Assembly (NCBI GenBank): GCA_964454745.1
Contig: CAYVUI010000002.1
Coordinates: 34,037 to 98,036 of the forward strand
DNA length: 64,000 nt
Origin: CAYVUI01 sp964454745
Lineage (GTDB): Bacteria > Planctomycetota > Phycisphaerae > Sedimentisphaerales > Anaerohalosphaeraceae
Reading direction: 5' to 3'
Part shown: piece by piece, positions 42,843 to 51,166 of the stretch
Position numbering within the stretch: position 1 is the first letter of the stretch
Layout of the letters: the number at the start of each line of letters is the position of its first letter
Program-made: the position numbers and the translations under genes
Notes under the pieces: generated by a model
What the model was told of the DNA's origin: nothing
Database searches by the model: none
What the model saw: only the letters and a program-made list of their open reading frames with translations

Positions 42843-43979
42843 ATGACAGAAGGACAGCCAATTGAAACGAAGGTAATCGAAGGCAAGGAGCCGGAGGTCA
42901 ATAAGCTCTTTCGTGCTGCGATCAAAGCCGACGCATCGGACCTGCACCTGAAGGTCGGCCAGCCGCCGAAACTTCGTATTCACAGCAAACTGAAAAATAC
43001 AACCGGGGATGAATTAACCCCCCAGGACACCGAACGATTGATCCTCGAGATGCTTACCGAAGCACAGCGGGAATTTTTTCTAGGCCACGGGGCACTGGAC
43101 TTCGCCTGGCAGGTTGGTAAGGAAGACCGCTTTCGTGTGAATATTTTCCGCCAGCGCGGACATATCAGCCTGGCGGCCCGTCACATTACCAGTAAAATCC
43201 CCCCGTTTGAGAAACTGCACCTTCCCCCGATCGTCGAGCAGGTCTCTGCCAGTGTACACGACGGGATGATCCTGGTAACCGGACCGACCGGATCGGGTAA
43301 GAGTACAACCATCGCATCGATGATCGACCATATCAACCGTACACGCGGGTGCCATATCGTAACCATCGAGGACCCGATTGAGTTCCTGCACAATGACAAA
43401 AAGGCGATTGTCTCGCAGCGTGAGATCGGCATTGACGTACCCAACTTTGACGATGCCCTGCGTTCCCTGATGCGTCAGGACCCGGACGTAGTACTGGTTG
43501 GTGAAATGCGTGACAACGAAACCCTGACCGCCGCGATGCGTGCCGCGGAAACGGGACACCTTGTTTTTGGTACCCTGCACGCCAATAACGCGGCACAAAC
43601 GATTCAGCGTATCCTGGACCTGTTCCCGATGGAAGAACGAGACCTGGCTCGCCAGACCTTCGCCCTGACGATCCGCTGCGTGATTTCCCAGCAGCTTCTT
43701 CCCGGTATTCGTCCGGATGTCAAGCGGCTGCCGGCCGTGGAGATTCTGCTGAGAAACTCTATTGTCCGCAAGTTGATCGCGGAAGAGCGAGAATCGGACA
43801 TTCCAGCAATTATCCGGCAGTGTCAGAATGAAGGGATGCAGGACTTTACCGAGTCTCTTCGTCGGCTGATCGAACAGGAATATATCGACCTGAAGGTCGG
43901 GCTCAATTATGCCCCGAATGTAGAAGAACTGAAGATGGCGTTGAAGGGGATTCGTGCCGGTTCGGGTGCGATCCTTTAA
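42843..43979 (+). CDS. pilT: Type IV pilus retraction ATPase PilT
   Basis: 378 residues, with AAGGAG before the ATG. It has the PilT/GspE-family core: Walker A GPTGSGKST (residues 147-155), Asp box TIEDPIEFLH, Walker B VVLVGEMRDNETLTAAMRAA, and the His box FGTLHANNAAQTIQRILD. The region around NSIVRKLIAEERESDIP corresponds to the conserved AIRNLIRE-type helix of PilT. It depolymerises type IV pili for twitching or DNA uptake. First gene of a three-gene operon with a pseudo-ATPase and a membrane protein; no pilin or PilC gene is adjacent. Confidence 0.93.
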   Translation: MTEGQPIETKVIEGKEPEVNKLFRAAIKADASDLHLKVGQPPKLRIHSKLKNTTGDELTPQDTERLILEMLTEAQREFFLGHGALDFAWQVGKEDRFRVNIFRQRGHISLAARHITSKIPPFEKLHLPPIVEQVSASVHDGMILVTGPTGSGKSTTIASMIDHINRTRGCHIVTIEDPIEFLHNDKKAIVSQREIGIDVPNFDDALRSLMRQDPDVVLVGEMRDNETLTAAMRAAETGHLVFGTLHANNAAQTIQRILDLFPMEERDLARQTFALTIRCVISQQLLPGIRPDVKRLPAVEILLRNSIVRKLIAEERESDIPAIIRQCQNEGMQDFTESLRRLIEQEYIDLKVGLNYAPNVEELKMALKGIRAGSGAIL

Positions 43980-44004
43980 TCAGAAGATATTTGCGGAGAC
44001 GAGC

Positions 44005-45696
44005 ATGGCGGAATTGATAGGCGCAGCGGATCCAACAGCGGGTTTTTACATTTCACTTTTCAAACTGGTACCATGGATCGCATTCTTTTTCCTGTGGCTG
44101 CCGACGATTAACTGGGTCCACCGGGACGCACAGGCAGTCCGAACGGATGTAACCCTCTGGACGGGGCTTATCACGGCAACGGGAGCAATCGGGCTGTTGC
44201 TGTGGCTGTTTATCCCCATGTACCTGATCGGCATCCTTTTGTACGCCGTCGCGATGATCGCGGTACTGCTGGTCTACAGCGTACACCGCAATTCACGGGT
44301 GGCGGAGTTTGAAAAGATTCTCACCCCGGCACACCTCAAGAGCCTTTTTGTCAATGAGAACAAAAAGATTTCACAGTCCGCCAAGGGAATTCACTTTATC
44401 ACCGCCAATGACAACGAGGTTCCTTTCCCGGAGCCCAAAAGCCGTGAAGCCTTTGGCTTCGGCATCGCTTGTGAACTCTTCGACGACGCCATCTGGAAAC
44501 GCGCCGGCGAGATTATCCTGCGGCCGGCCCAGTCGGAGTATTCCGTTCATTACATGATCGACGGCGTGGCGATGGAGCAGGAAAGCCGCGAGAAAGAGGA
44601 GGTCGATTTCTTAATCTATTACATCAAGCAGCTTGCTGATCTGGATGTCAACGAAAAGCGTAAGCCCCAAACCGGGCCGTTTAAAGTGGAACGCAACGAG
44701 GTCCGCTATGAATTTGAAGCGACCACCGCGGGCTCTACCGCGGGTGAGCAGCTTGTTATCCGGCGACAGGTCGAGTATTCCATCATGAAAATCGAGGACC
44801 TGGGACTGACGGCCAAACAGGTCGAACAGATTCAGCCTCTCCGGGAAAAAGAAAACGGTGTCTTTTTGATTTCCGGCCCTTCCAAAAGCGGGCTGACGTC
44901 TACCTTTTATGCCTTCCTTCGCAATCATGATCCCTTCATGAACAATATCAACACGCTGGAGAAGAAGCCCGCCGCGGAACTGCATAATATCACTCAGAAC
45001 ACCTTCAATCCCGGCGACACCTCAACCGGCGGTGAGCGAGGGACCGACGGCCAGCCGATTACCTACGCAAGGCGTTTGCAGTCGATCCTCCGCATGGGAC
45101 CGGATATTATGGGCGTCGGTGAATGCGAGGACAAACAATCGGCCTTTTTAACCTGCAAGGCAGCAAGAGATAATAAGATCGTATATGTAACCCTGCACGC
45201 CAACGGCGTCATGCAGGCCCTCCAGCAGTGGATCAAACTCGTCGACGACCGCGAGCTGTTAGCAGAAACCCTTTTGGGCATCAGCAATCAGCGGCTGGTT
45301 CGTTTGCTGTGTGAAGAATGCAAACAGGCCTACCAGCCCAACCCGGACCTGCTTCGTAAATTCAACCTGCCGGTCGATAAAATCCAGGTCCTCTATCGTC
45401 CCGAGGGATACCTCTACGACAAGAAGGGCCGGGCCAGCGTTTGCGAGCACTGCCAGGGTACGGGCTATTACGGCCGGACGGGCATTTTTGAAACCATCCT
45501 GATTGACGATGAACTGCGGAAAATTCTTGCCCAGGCCAAGAGCATTCAGGATATCGCCAACAGCTTCCGCCGATCCGGTATGCTGTATATGCAGGAACAG
45601 TCGCTTAAGAAAGTGGTCAACGGCGTTACCGCGATCAATGAAGTCGTTCGGGAATTTACACCGCAAAACAGCAGAAAAAAAGGAAAGTCATCCTAA
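44005..45696 (+). CDS. Membrane-anchored GspE/PilB-family paralogue with degenerate P-loop
   Basis: 563 residues from the ATG at 44005 (GGAG eight bases upstream). Unlike GspE or PilB it starts with three membrane helices (about residues 14-35, 52-70, 73-91). The secretion-ATPase core then follows (QLADLDVNEKRKPQTGPFKV), but Walker A reads GPSKSGLT (291-298): Leu stands where the ATP-binding Lys should be. Walker B is PDIMGVGECED instead of PDIIMVGEIRD, and the Asp box is NTLEKKPAAEL. The four Cys of the zinc motif are kept (LLCEEC, VCEHCQGTGYYGRTG). ATP hydrolysis is doubtful. It lies 25 bases after pilT. Confidence 0.88.
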   Translation: MAELIGAADPTAGFYISLFKLVPWIAFFFLWLPTINWVHRDAQAVRTDVTLWTGLITATGAIGLLLWLFIPMYLIGILLYAVAMIAVLLVYSVHRNSRVAEFEKILTPAHLKSLFVNENKKISQSAKGIHFITANDNEVPFPEPKSREAFGFGIACELFDDAIWKRAGEIILRPAQSEYSVHYMIDGVAMEQESREKEEVDFLIYYIKQLADLDVNEKRKPQTGPFKVERNEVRYEFEATTAGSTAGEQLVIRRQVEYSIMKIEDLGLTAKQVEQIQPLREKENGVFLISGPSKSGLTSTFYAFLRNHDPFMNNINTLEKKPAAELHNITQNTFNPGDTSTGGERGTDGQPITYARRLQSILRMGPDIMGVGECEDKQSAFLTCKAARDNKIVYVTLHANGVMQALQQWIKLVDDRELLAETLLGISNQRLVRLLCEECKQAYQPNPDLLRKFNLPVDKIQVLYRPEGYLYDKKGRASVCEHCQGTGYYGRTGIFETILIDDELRKILAQAKSIQDIANSFRRSGMLYMQEQSLKKVVNGVTAINEVVREFTPQNSRKKGKSS

Positions 45697-45715
45697 GCTG
45701 ACAAGGAGCAGATAT

Positions 45716-46714
45716 ATGGTTGCTTTGGGCATTACAGTCATTATTACAATTCTTGTGATAGCACAGTTCTATCTAAAAAACTCCATCATGAAATCCCTGG
45801 CCATGGTCTTTTGCGGACTGTTTGGTTTTATTGTCGCTATGAACTTTGCCGAGCCGGCCAGTAATTTCCTCATCTTCAAAGGATGGATCATGAACTGGGC
45901 ACCTGCTATTGTCTTTGCCATTCTTTTTGTACTTGCCATGGCCATCCCGTTTTCTCTTGCCGGCCTGCTGACCGGGGACGCCATTGATTTCGGGAAAGTT
46001 CCCAAAGGCATCATTAATGTCCTGTGCGGCGGCATCTTTGGCCTGATTGTCTCGGGGGTATTTATCATATTTCTCGGACTTTTATCACTACCGAACGCAA
46101 TGCCCTACCCGCGGTATGACATAGAGGCTTTTAATCCGAAACAGTCCAAAGCCGCGATCATCCCCGTCGACTCCATGCTGACAGGAATGTTTTCGTACAT
46201 CTCCAGCGGTTCCATGTCTCGCGGCAATGAATTCGACTTTATCAATGCCGACTATCTCGACAAGATTTATCTCAATAACCGCATGCACCGCGGAGAGATC
46301 GCCCCCTGCGTCGGTAAGGATGCGATCAAGGTACGCGGTGAGGACGTCGAATTTGACGAGAACAATTCACGACTGCTTATCACGCTCAACCTCGAGACGG
46401 CTAAAATCGCAGATGGCGGCGTTCGGTCTCCGGAGGGCAGCCTTTCGTTTTTCCCGGCCCAGGCCAGGCTGGTCTATCGGGACAACGGGCAGACAAAGCT
46501 TTTGTACCCGGTTTCACTGCGTACCAAGACCCGGGCGATGAATGAAAAAGACATGGATTACGCGAAGGCGATCACGCTGACCGGCGATGATGTTACCGGC
46601 GGTTTCGGAAAGGTACAGATCGCTTATGAAGTGAGCCGGTTCCCCGAAGGGGCCATCCTTCAGTTCAAAAACAACGGGTACGCTGCCATCCCCAAACCCA
46701 GGCCGCAGGAATAG
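45716..46714 (+). CDS. Membrane protein with CvpA-like N-terminus, third gene of the pilT operon
   Basis: 332 residues from the ATG at 45716 (AAGGAG upstream, 19 bases after the previous stop). Four hydrophobic segments occupy the first 130 residues (VALGITVIITILVIAQFYLK, SLAMVFCGLFGFIVAMNFA, FAILFVLAMAIPFSLAGLL, INVLCGGIFGLIVSGVFIIF), in the manner of CvpA-type proteins. The remaining 200 residues are an extracytoplasmic or cytoplasmic beta-rich domain (LLITLNLETAKIADGGVRSP, LVYRDNGQTKLLYPVSLR). Function unknown. Its tight linkage to pilT and the pseudo-ATPase suggests a joint machine. Confidence 0.75.
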   Translation: MVALGITVIITILVIAQFYLKNSIMKSLAMVFCGLFGFIVAMNFAEPASNFLIFKGWIMNWAPAIVFAILFVLAMAIPFSLAGLLTGDAIDFGKVPKGIINVLCGGIFGLIVSGVFIIFLGLLSLPNAMPYPRYDIEAFNPKQSKAAIIPVDSMLTGMFSYISSGSMSRGNEFDFINADYLDKIYLNNRMHRGEIAPCVGKDAIKVRGEDVEFDENNSRLLITLNLETAKIADGGVRSPEGSLSFFPAQARLVYRDNGQTKLLYPVSLRTKTRAMNEKDMDYAKAITLTGDDVTGGFGKVQIAYEVSRFPEGAILQFKNNGYAAIPKPRPQE

Positions 46715-46775
46715 ACGCCTTAGGCTGAAAAAAAGCAAGAAATCGCCAGGTTGTGAAAATCTGCCGCGGATTCAG

Positions 46776-47369
46776 TTACTTTTTGACATCCCTGGTCTTT
46801 TCGGTGAGAAGCGCTTCGAGAGTGCGAATATCCTTGGGAAGATGAATCGTCATAAATTCGCTGTCCTCGATCGCGGTATACGAATGATCCAGGGTGCCGT
46901 CAAAAAAGATGGTTCTATCGGGGCCGAATTCATACTCGCGGTCTTCCACGCGAAACTTCACCAGTCCGCTGAACACGTAGCAAAACTCATTGCAGTCTTC
47001 ATGGATCGGCATCGCATGGACTTCCTGTCCTGCAGGAGCCGTAACGCGGATCATCTTCGCTTTGCCGTAGATCGCCGCTTTGCATTTCTCCAGTCCGATA
47101 ACCCGTGTCTGCCCGGCAGAAGGTTGAATCGGTCGGGCTTCACGAATCTGGACCAGGCGGTTTTCGGCCAGGCTGATCAAATCCGAAGTTGAAATCTGCA
47201 GCGCACAAGCCAGCGCATCAAGCGTTTTCAGCGATGGGCTGGTCTTGTTGGATTCAATGCTGGCCGTCGTGGAGTAGGTCAGTCCGGATGCTTCAGCCAG
47301 TTTTTCGAGTGTAAGGTTTAGACGTTTGCGCAAAACGCGAATTACTGAAAAGTCGTAGTGATTTTTCAT
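46776..47369 (-). CDS. XRE-family regulator with C-terminal cupin
   Basis: 197 residues, AAGGA seven bases before the ATG. Residues 8-65 are a lambda-repressor-type HTH (LRKRLNLTLEKLAEASGLTY, STTASIESNKTSPSLKTLDA). After a linker the cupin strands follow (EVHAMPIHEDCNEFCYVFSG, VEDREYEFGPDRTIFFDGTL, DHSYTAIEDSEFMTIHL). This layout (PuuR/HipB-like) senses small metabolites, often amino acids or polyamines, through the cupin. It diverges from the chemoreceptor gene across a 420-base intergenic region with repeats. Confidence 0.88.
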   Translation of the reverse strand: MKNHYDFSVIRVLRKRLNLTLEKLAEASGLTYSTTASIESNKTSPSLKTLDALACALQISTSDLISLAENRLVQIREARPIQPSAGQTRVIGLEKCKAAIYGKAKMIRVTAPAGQEVHAMPIHEDCNEFCYVFSGLVKFRVEDREYEFGPDRTIFFDGTLDHSYTAIEDSEFMTIHLPKDIRTLEALLTEKTRDVKK

Positions 47370-47500
47370 TATAGGTCCTTCTTACCCGGAAGGTAAAAAA
47401 AATACAATGCTTCTCTGTCAGTACTTATCCCTATAGCCCTTTGTCCCTTTTTCCTGTGCCGTTAAAAAAATGAAGGACAAAGCCTGTTTGTGTATAATTT

Positions 47501-47529
47501 TTTATATATTCTACCCATACACTATGCAA
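47501..47529 (-). promoter_or_regulatory. Sigma-70 promoter for XRE-cupin gene
   Basis: On the minus strand TTGCAT (complement of 47524-47529), 17-base spacer, TATAAA (complement of 47501-47506); about 125 bases of leader. Confidence 0.5.
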
Positions 47530-47568
47530 CAATATTTTTGGATTTTTTGAGTAGTTGCCACAATTTTT

Positions 47569-47690
47569 TCTCGATAGAGACTTTGAGACAAAGTTGTTCA
47601 TAAGAACACATGTTTTGCAGAATAAAAAGGTCAGCTTTAGCTTCTTTAAACAATAAACGAGATAATTTCTATCTGCTTTAAGCTCTGACC
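47569..47690 (+). promoter_or_regulatory. Cluster of consecutive hairpins in chemoreceptor upstream region
   Basis: Four inverted repeats follow each other: TCTC-gata-GAGA (47569-47580), CTTTG-aga-CAAAG (47581-47593), TGTTC-ataa-GAACA (47595-47608), and a long one in which GGTCAG (47629-47634) plus AGCTT (47639-47643) pairs with AAGCT (47680-47684) plus CTGACC (47685-47690), enclosing AGATA/TATCT. No T-run follows, and no gene or promoter on the plus strand could be fixed. It could be an RNA leader or a protein-binding array. A minus-strand frame across it (47431-47709) looks spurious. Confidence 0.4.
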
Positions 47691-47789
47691 CTATGTAAAA
47701 AAATATCAAATAAAAAGGGATTGCCGCTTAACAGCAAAATGTAAATGGGAGTTAGCACAAGTTACAGCAGAATTATTTGGAGATGAATC

Positions 47790-49733
47790 ATGTTCAAAAA
47801 CACAAGTTTAGCAGCAAAAATGGCCCTGGGGTTTTCAACCCTGATCGTTATCGCCGTTGTCATGGGACTGGCCGGGTATATGGGCCTGAGCAAAGTACGT
47901 CAGATCGCCGGGCTCAATGAGCAGGGAAATACCTGTGTCGGGTCCATGAATCAGTGTGCCGCTCATCGGCGCGATTTTGCGATCCGAGGATTTACCCCGG
48001 CACCGGGCAAAGAAGAAAATGCCGCCCAGTTGTGGACCAAAGCCTACGACCAGTGGCATGATAACTTACAGGCTCTCCATGATATGGACGGCCTTAGTTC
48101 CAGCCAGCAGCAGACGGTTACTGACACTACAACGCTGATGGAAGAGTATAAAAGCATCTTTGAAGACCTTGCAAGCGCCCAAAAGGAGAAAGACGCAGCC
48201 TGGGCACAGTGGGGCAAAGTCGGCTGGAGCATCACCGAAAATATCAATGCTGCAAATCAGGACGTAATCAATCCTGCCATCGAAAAAGCCAAAGCGGACC
48301 AGGATGTTGAAAAGCTGGCCCAGTGGACTTCCATTCAGTCAAAACTCAATGAAGAAGTTGTTGCCAACTTCCTCGTTTTGCGAATTTGCGCGGTATACTT
48401 CGCCAAGACAGAGGCGGATGTTCAGTATGAAAATTATAATGACCAACTGCAAAAGGTCCAGACCGCAGCTAATCACTTTAATGAACTTGCCAGCGTCGAC
48501 TCGGCCCTAAAGCAGGCCGCAGGAAATGTGGTTAACTTTATCGGCCAGTACCAACAGGCCGGTGAAAAGTACTATCACGGCGTTGTGAGCCAGCGTCAGG
48601 CTGATGCAGAGATGGGGCCGACCGCGGCTGCAATCGTGTCAAATATGAATTCACTAAAGGAATCCCTCGATCACTCGATGGACAGGACCGCCGCAGGCAC
48701 AAACCTGATGCTGCTTAGCATGGTCATCACAGGTGTAGTAATCGGCTGCTCTCTTGCGTTTGTCATCACCCTGAGCATTACCAAGCCGATCAATACGATC
48801 ATCGCAGGCCTGACCGAAGGCGCCGAGCAGGTTTCTTCCGCCTCCAACCAGGTATCCGCTTCCTCGCAGAGCCTCGCGGAAGGGGCGACCGAGCAGGCAG
48901 CCGGCCTGGAAGAAACGTCCTCCAGCCTCGAAGAGATGGCTTCGATGACCCGTCAAAATGCCGAAAATGCTGGACAGGCGCAAACGCTCTCTGATGAGAC
49001 CCAGCGTGCAGCCAATGAAGGCAATGAGTCCATGACTCGGATGAACCAGGCGATCAACGATATCCAGAAGTCGTCCGACGAAACGGCCAAGATCATCAAG
49101 GTTATTGACGAGATCGCCTTCCAGACGAACCTGCTGGCCCTGAACGCCGCGGTCGAAGCCGCACGTGCGGGTGAAGCCGGCAAGGGATTTGCCGTCGTGG
49201 CCGAGGAAGTTCGCAACCTCGCGATGCGAAGTGCGGAAGCTGCAAAGAATACGTCCGACATGATCCAGGAATCCACGAAGAACGCCCAGCAGGGTGTGGA
49301 TATCGCCCAGGAAGTGGCACGTTCACTGGAAAACATCGTGGACAAGGCGACCAAATCTTCGCAGTTGATCTCCGAGATTGCAACCGCATCCGACGAACAG
49401 GCCCAGGGCGTAGACCAGGTCAACACCGCGGTCACCCAGATGGACAAGGTGACACAACAGAATGCGGCCAACGCGGAAGAATCCGCCAGTGCATCTGAAG
49501 AACTCAACGCACAGGCACAGTCTATGAATTCGATCGTGGACGACCTCGCGCTGCTGATCCGTGGAAACAAGAAAGGGACTTCGCAGAATTCCAAGGGCCG
49601 CAAAGGTGAATTGAGCCACTCCGACCAGGTCTTCCATCAGATCGCGAAGGGAAAACCTTCACAGGCTCCGTCAAAGCGTGAGCCCAGTGCGAATGAAATC
49701 TCCGAAAAGGATTTTGAATCTTTTAACAGTTAA
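47790..49733 (+). CDS. Methyl-accepting chemotaxis protein
   Basis: 647 residues, with TTTGGAG before the ATG. Topology: membrane helix at residues 10-32, a periplasmic helical sensor domain of about 270 residues (Gln/Ala-rich, LQKVQTAANHFNELASV), a second membrane helix near 310-335, then the signalling domain. The hairpin tip is complete: VIDEIAFQTNLLALNAAVEA then ARAGEAGKGFAVVAEEVRNL. The HAMP module looks reduced to its first helix (SITKPINTIIAGLTEGAEQV) before the coiled coil. The C-terminus ends without a CheR-docking pentapeptide. Ligand unknown; no che genes nearby. Confidence 0.94.
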   Translation: MFKNTSLAAKMALGFSTLIVIAVVMGLAGYMGLSKVRQIAGLNEQGNTCVGSMNQCAAHRRDFAIRGFTPAPGKEENAAQLWTKAYDQWHDNLQALHDMDGLSSSQQQTVTDTTTLMEEYKSIFEDLASAQKEKDAAWAQWGKVGWSITENINAANQDVINPAIEKAKADQDVEKLAQWTSIQSKLNEEVVANFLVLRICAVYFAKTEADVQYENYNDQLQKVQTAANHFNELASVDSALKQAAGNVVNFIGQYQQAGEKYYHGVVSQRQADAEMGPTAAAIVSNMNSLKESLDHSMDRTAAGTNLMLLSMVITGVVIGCSLAFVITLSITKPINTIIAGLTEGAEQVSSASNQVSASSQSLAEGATEQAAGLEETSSSLEEMASMTRQNAENAGQAQTLSDETQRAANEGNESMTRMNQAINDIQKSSDETAKIIKVIDEIAFQTNLLALNAAVEAARAGEAGKGFAVVAEEVRNLAMRSAEAAKNTSDMIQESTKNAQQGVDIAQEVARSLENIVDKATKSSQLISEIATASDEQAQGVDQVNTAVTQMDKVTQQNAANAEESASASEELNAQAQSMNSIVDDLALLIRGNKKGTSQNSKGRKGELSHSDQVFHQIAKGKPSQAPSKREPSANEISEKDFESFNS

Positions 49734-49791
49734 CTGACATGAACGGCTGTAAAGCCGATACGAACCCAATAGCTCCCAGTTTCATGTTCAT

Positions 49792-49823
49792 GGCCCCGGC
49801 ACTCCCAACCGGGGCCAATTTTT
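49792..49823 (+). terminator. Strong intrinsic terminator after chemoreceptor gene
   Basis: GGCCCCGG (49792-49799) pairs with CCGGGGCC (49809-49816), nine-base loop, AATTTTT after. It lies between the converging chemoreceptor and clpX genes and overlaps the clpX stop region by two bases. Confidence 0.85.
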
Positions 49824-51081
49824 ATGCAGATTCTTTTTGGACCTGGGTCCGCTCGAATAGATCGACCTTCTTGTGAATCACATCCGGATCGATCACGTAT
49901 TGACCGCCCTTGGGTGCCTCGGGAAGGTGATACATGATCTCAATCATGATTTCCTCAATAATCCCGCGAAGTGCCCGTGCACCGGTATCCCTCTGGAGGG
50001 CCCGTTCCGCCAGCAATTCCAGGGCCTCCTTCGTAAAGGTAAGCTCGGCGTCTTCCATCTGGAAAAACTTCTGATACTGCTTGACGAGTGCGTTTTTGGG
50101 CTGGGTCAGGATTTCAACCAGCGCATCGGTATCCAGCGAGCTTAGCGTCGTAATTACCGGCAGACGTCCGACAATCTCCGGGATCATACCGTACTCAATC
50201 ACATCCTCAGGGATCACCTCGCTGATCACTTCGCTGTAATCCTGCCGGGCATCGGCCGCGGTGCCCTGCTCACTGGTAAAACCGATCATTTTTTTACCGA
50301 GCCGCTTCTTGATGATATTTTCAAGACCGACAAAAGTCCCCCCGCAGATAAACATAATCTGGGAGGTATCGATCTGGATATACGATTGTTCAGGGTGCTT
50401 CCTTCCGCCCTGGGGCGGGATATTCGCGGTAGTACCCTCGAGCATCTTGAGCAGCGCCTGCTGAACGCCTTCGCCCGATACATCGCGGGTAATCGAGACA
50501 TTCTGGTTCGTCTTGCCGACCTTGTCAATTTCATCGACGTAAACGATACCCCGCTGAGCTGCTTCGATATCGTAATCCGCTGCCTGGAGCAGGCGAAGCA
50601 GGAAATTTTCGACATCCTCGCCGACATACCCGGCTTCGGTCACCGTCGTCGCGTCGCAAATCGCGAAAGGAACGTTCAGAGTGCGTGCCAGCGTCTTGGC
50701 CAGCAGCGTCTTTCCCGATCCCGTCGGGCCGATGAGCAGGATGTTCGACTTCTCAATCTCGACATCCCCGTCCTGGCTGTCGGCATGAATCAGCCTTTTG
50801 TAGTGGTTATAGACCGATACCGCCAGCGATTTCTTGGCATTGTCCTGCCCGATCACGTACTGATCGAGAAACTCCTTGATCTCGCGGGGCCGGGGGATAT
50901 CCGAAACCGAAGTCGAGGCTCCCTTGGTCCTGCGGCGTTCCTGGCGGACGATATTATAGCAAAGATCAATACATTCCGGGCAGATATATACCTCACCCGG
51001 GCCTTCCACAAAGGCATCGGACTGCTTGCGTGTTCTCCCGCAAAAGCTGCAAATCTCTTTCTTTTTATCTCGATCAGTCAT
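49822..51081 (-). CDS. clpX: ATP-dependent Clp protease unfoldase subunit ClpX
   Basis: 419 residues, usual length. Zinc-binding N-domain with Cys at 11, 14, 34 and 37 (ICSFCGRT, YICPECIDL). AAA+ module: Walker A GPTGSGKT (118-125), Walker B GIVYVDEIDKVGK, pore loop GYVGED, sensor and arginine-finger region YGMIPEIVGRLPVI, and an IGF-type loop region (MIGFTSE). It unfolds tagged proteins for ClpP. clpP and tig, its usual neighbours, are absent here; clpX stands alone between converging and following minus-strand genes. Confidence 0.96.
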   Translation of the reverse strand: MTDRDKKKEICSFCGRTRKQSDAFVEGPGEVYICPECIDLCYNIVRQERRRTKGASTSVSDIPRPREIKEFLDQYVIGQDNAKKSLAVSVYNHYKRLIHADSQDGDVEIEKSNILLIGPTGSGKTLLAKTLARTLNVPFAICDATTVTEAGYVGEDVENFLLRLLQAADYDIEAAQRGIVYVDEIDKVGKTNQNVSITRDVSGEGVQQALLKMLEGTTANIPPQGGRKHPEQSYIQIDTSQIMFICGGTFVGLENIIKKRLGKKMIGFTSEQGTAADARQDYSEVISEVIPEDVIEYGMIPEIVGRLPVITTLSSLDTDALVEILTQPKNALVKQYQKFFQMEDAELTFTKEALELLAERALQRDTGARALRGIIEEIMIEIMYHLPEAPKGGQYVIDPDVIHKKVDLFERTQVQKESA

Positions 51082-51166
51082 GATTCTTATCCTGCGTAGA
51101 ATTTAAAGACACATTTTCCCTGTTTTCACTGTCAACATTGTATTATAGGCAATCCAGCCAGAGAAT

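Noticed and set aside
47431..47709. 92-codon minus-strand frame in the AT-rich gap
   Set aside because: Lys/Phe/Asn-rich, no ribosome site, and it crosses the hairpin cluster and the promoter of the XRE-cupin gene.
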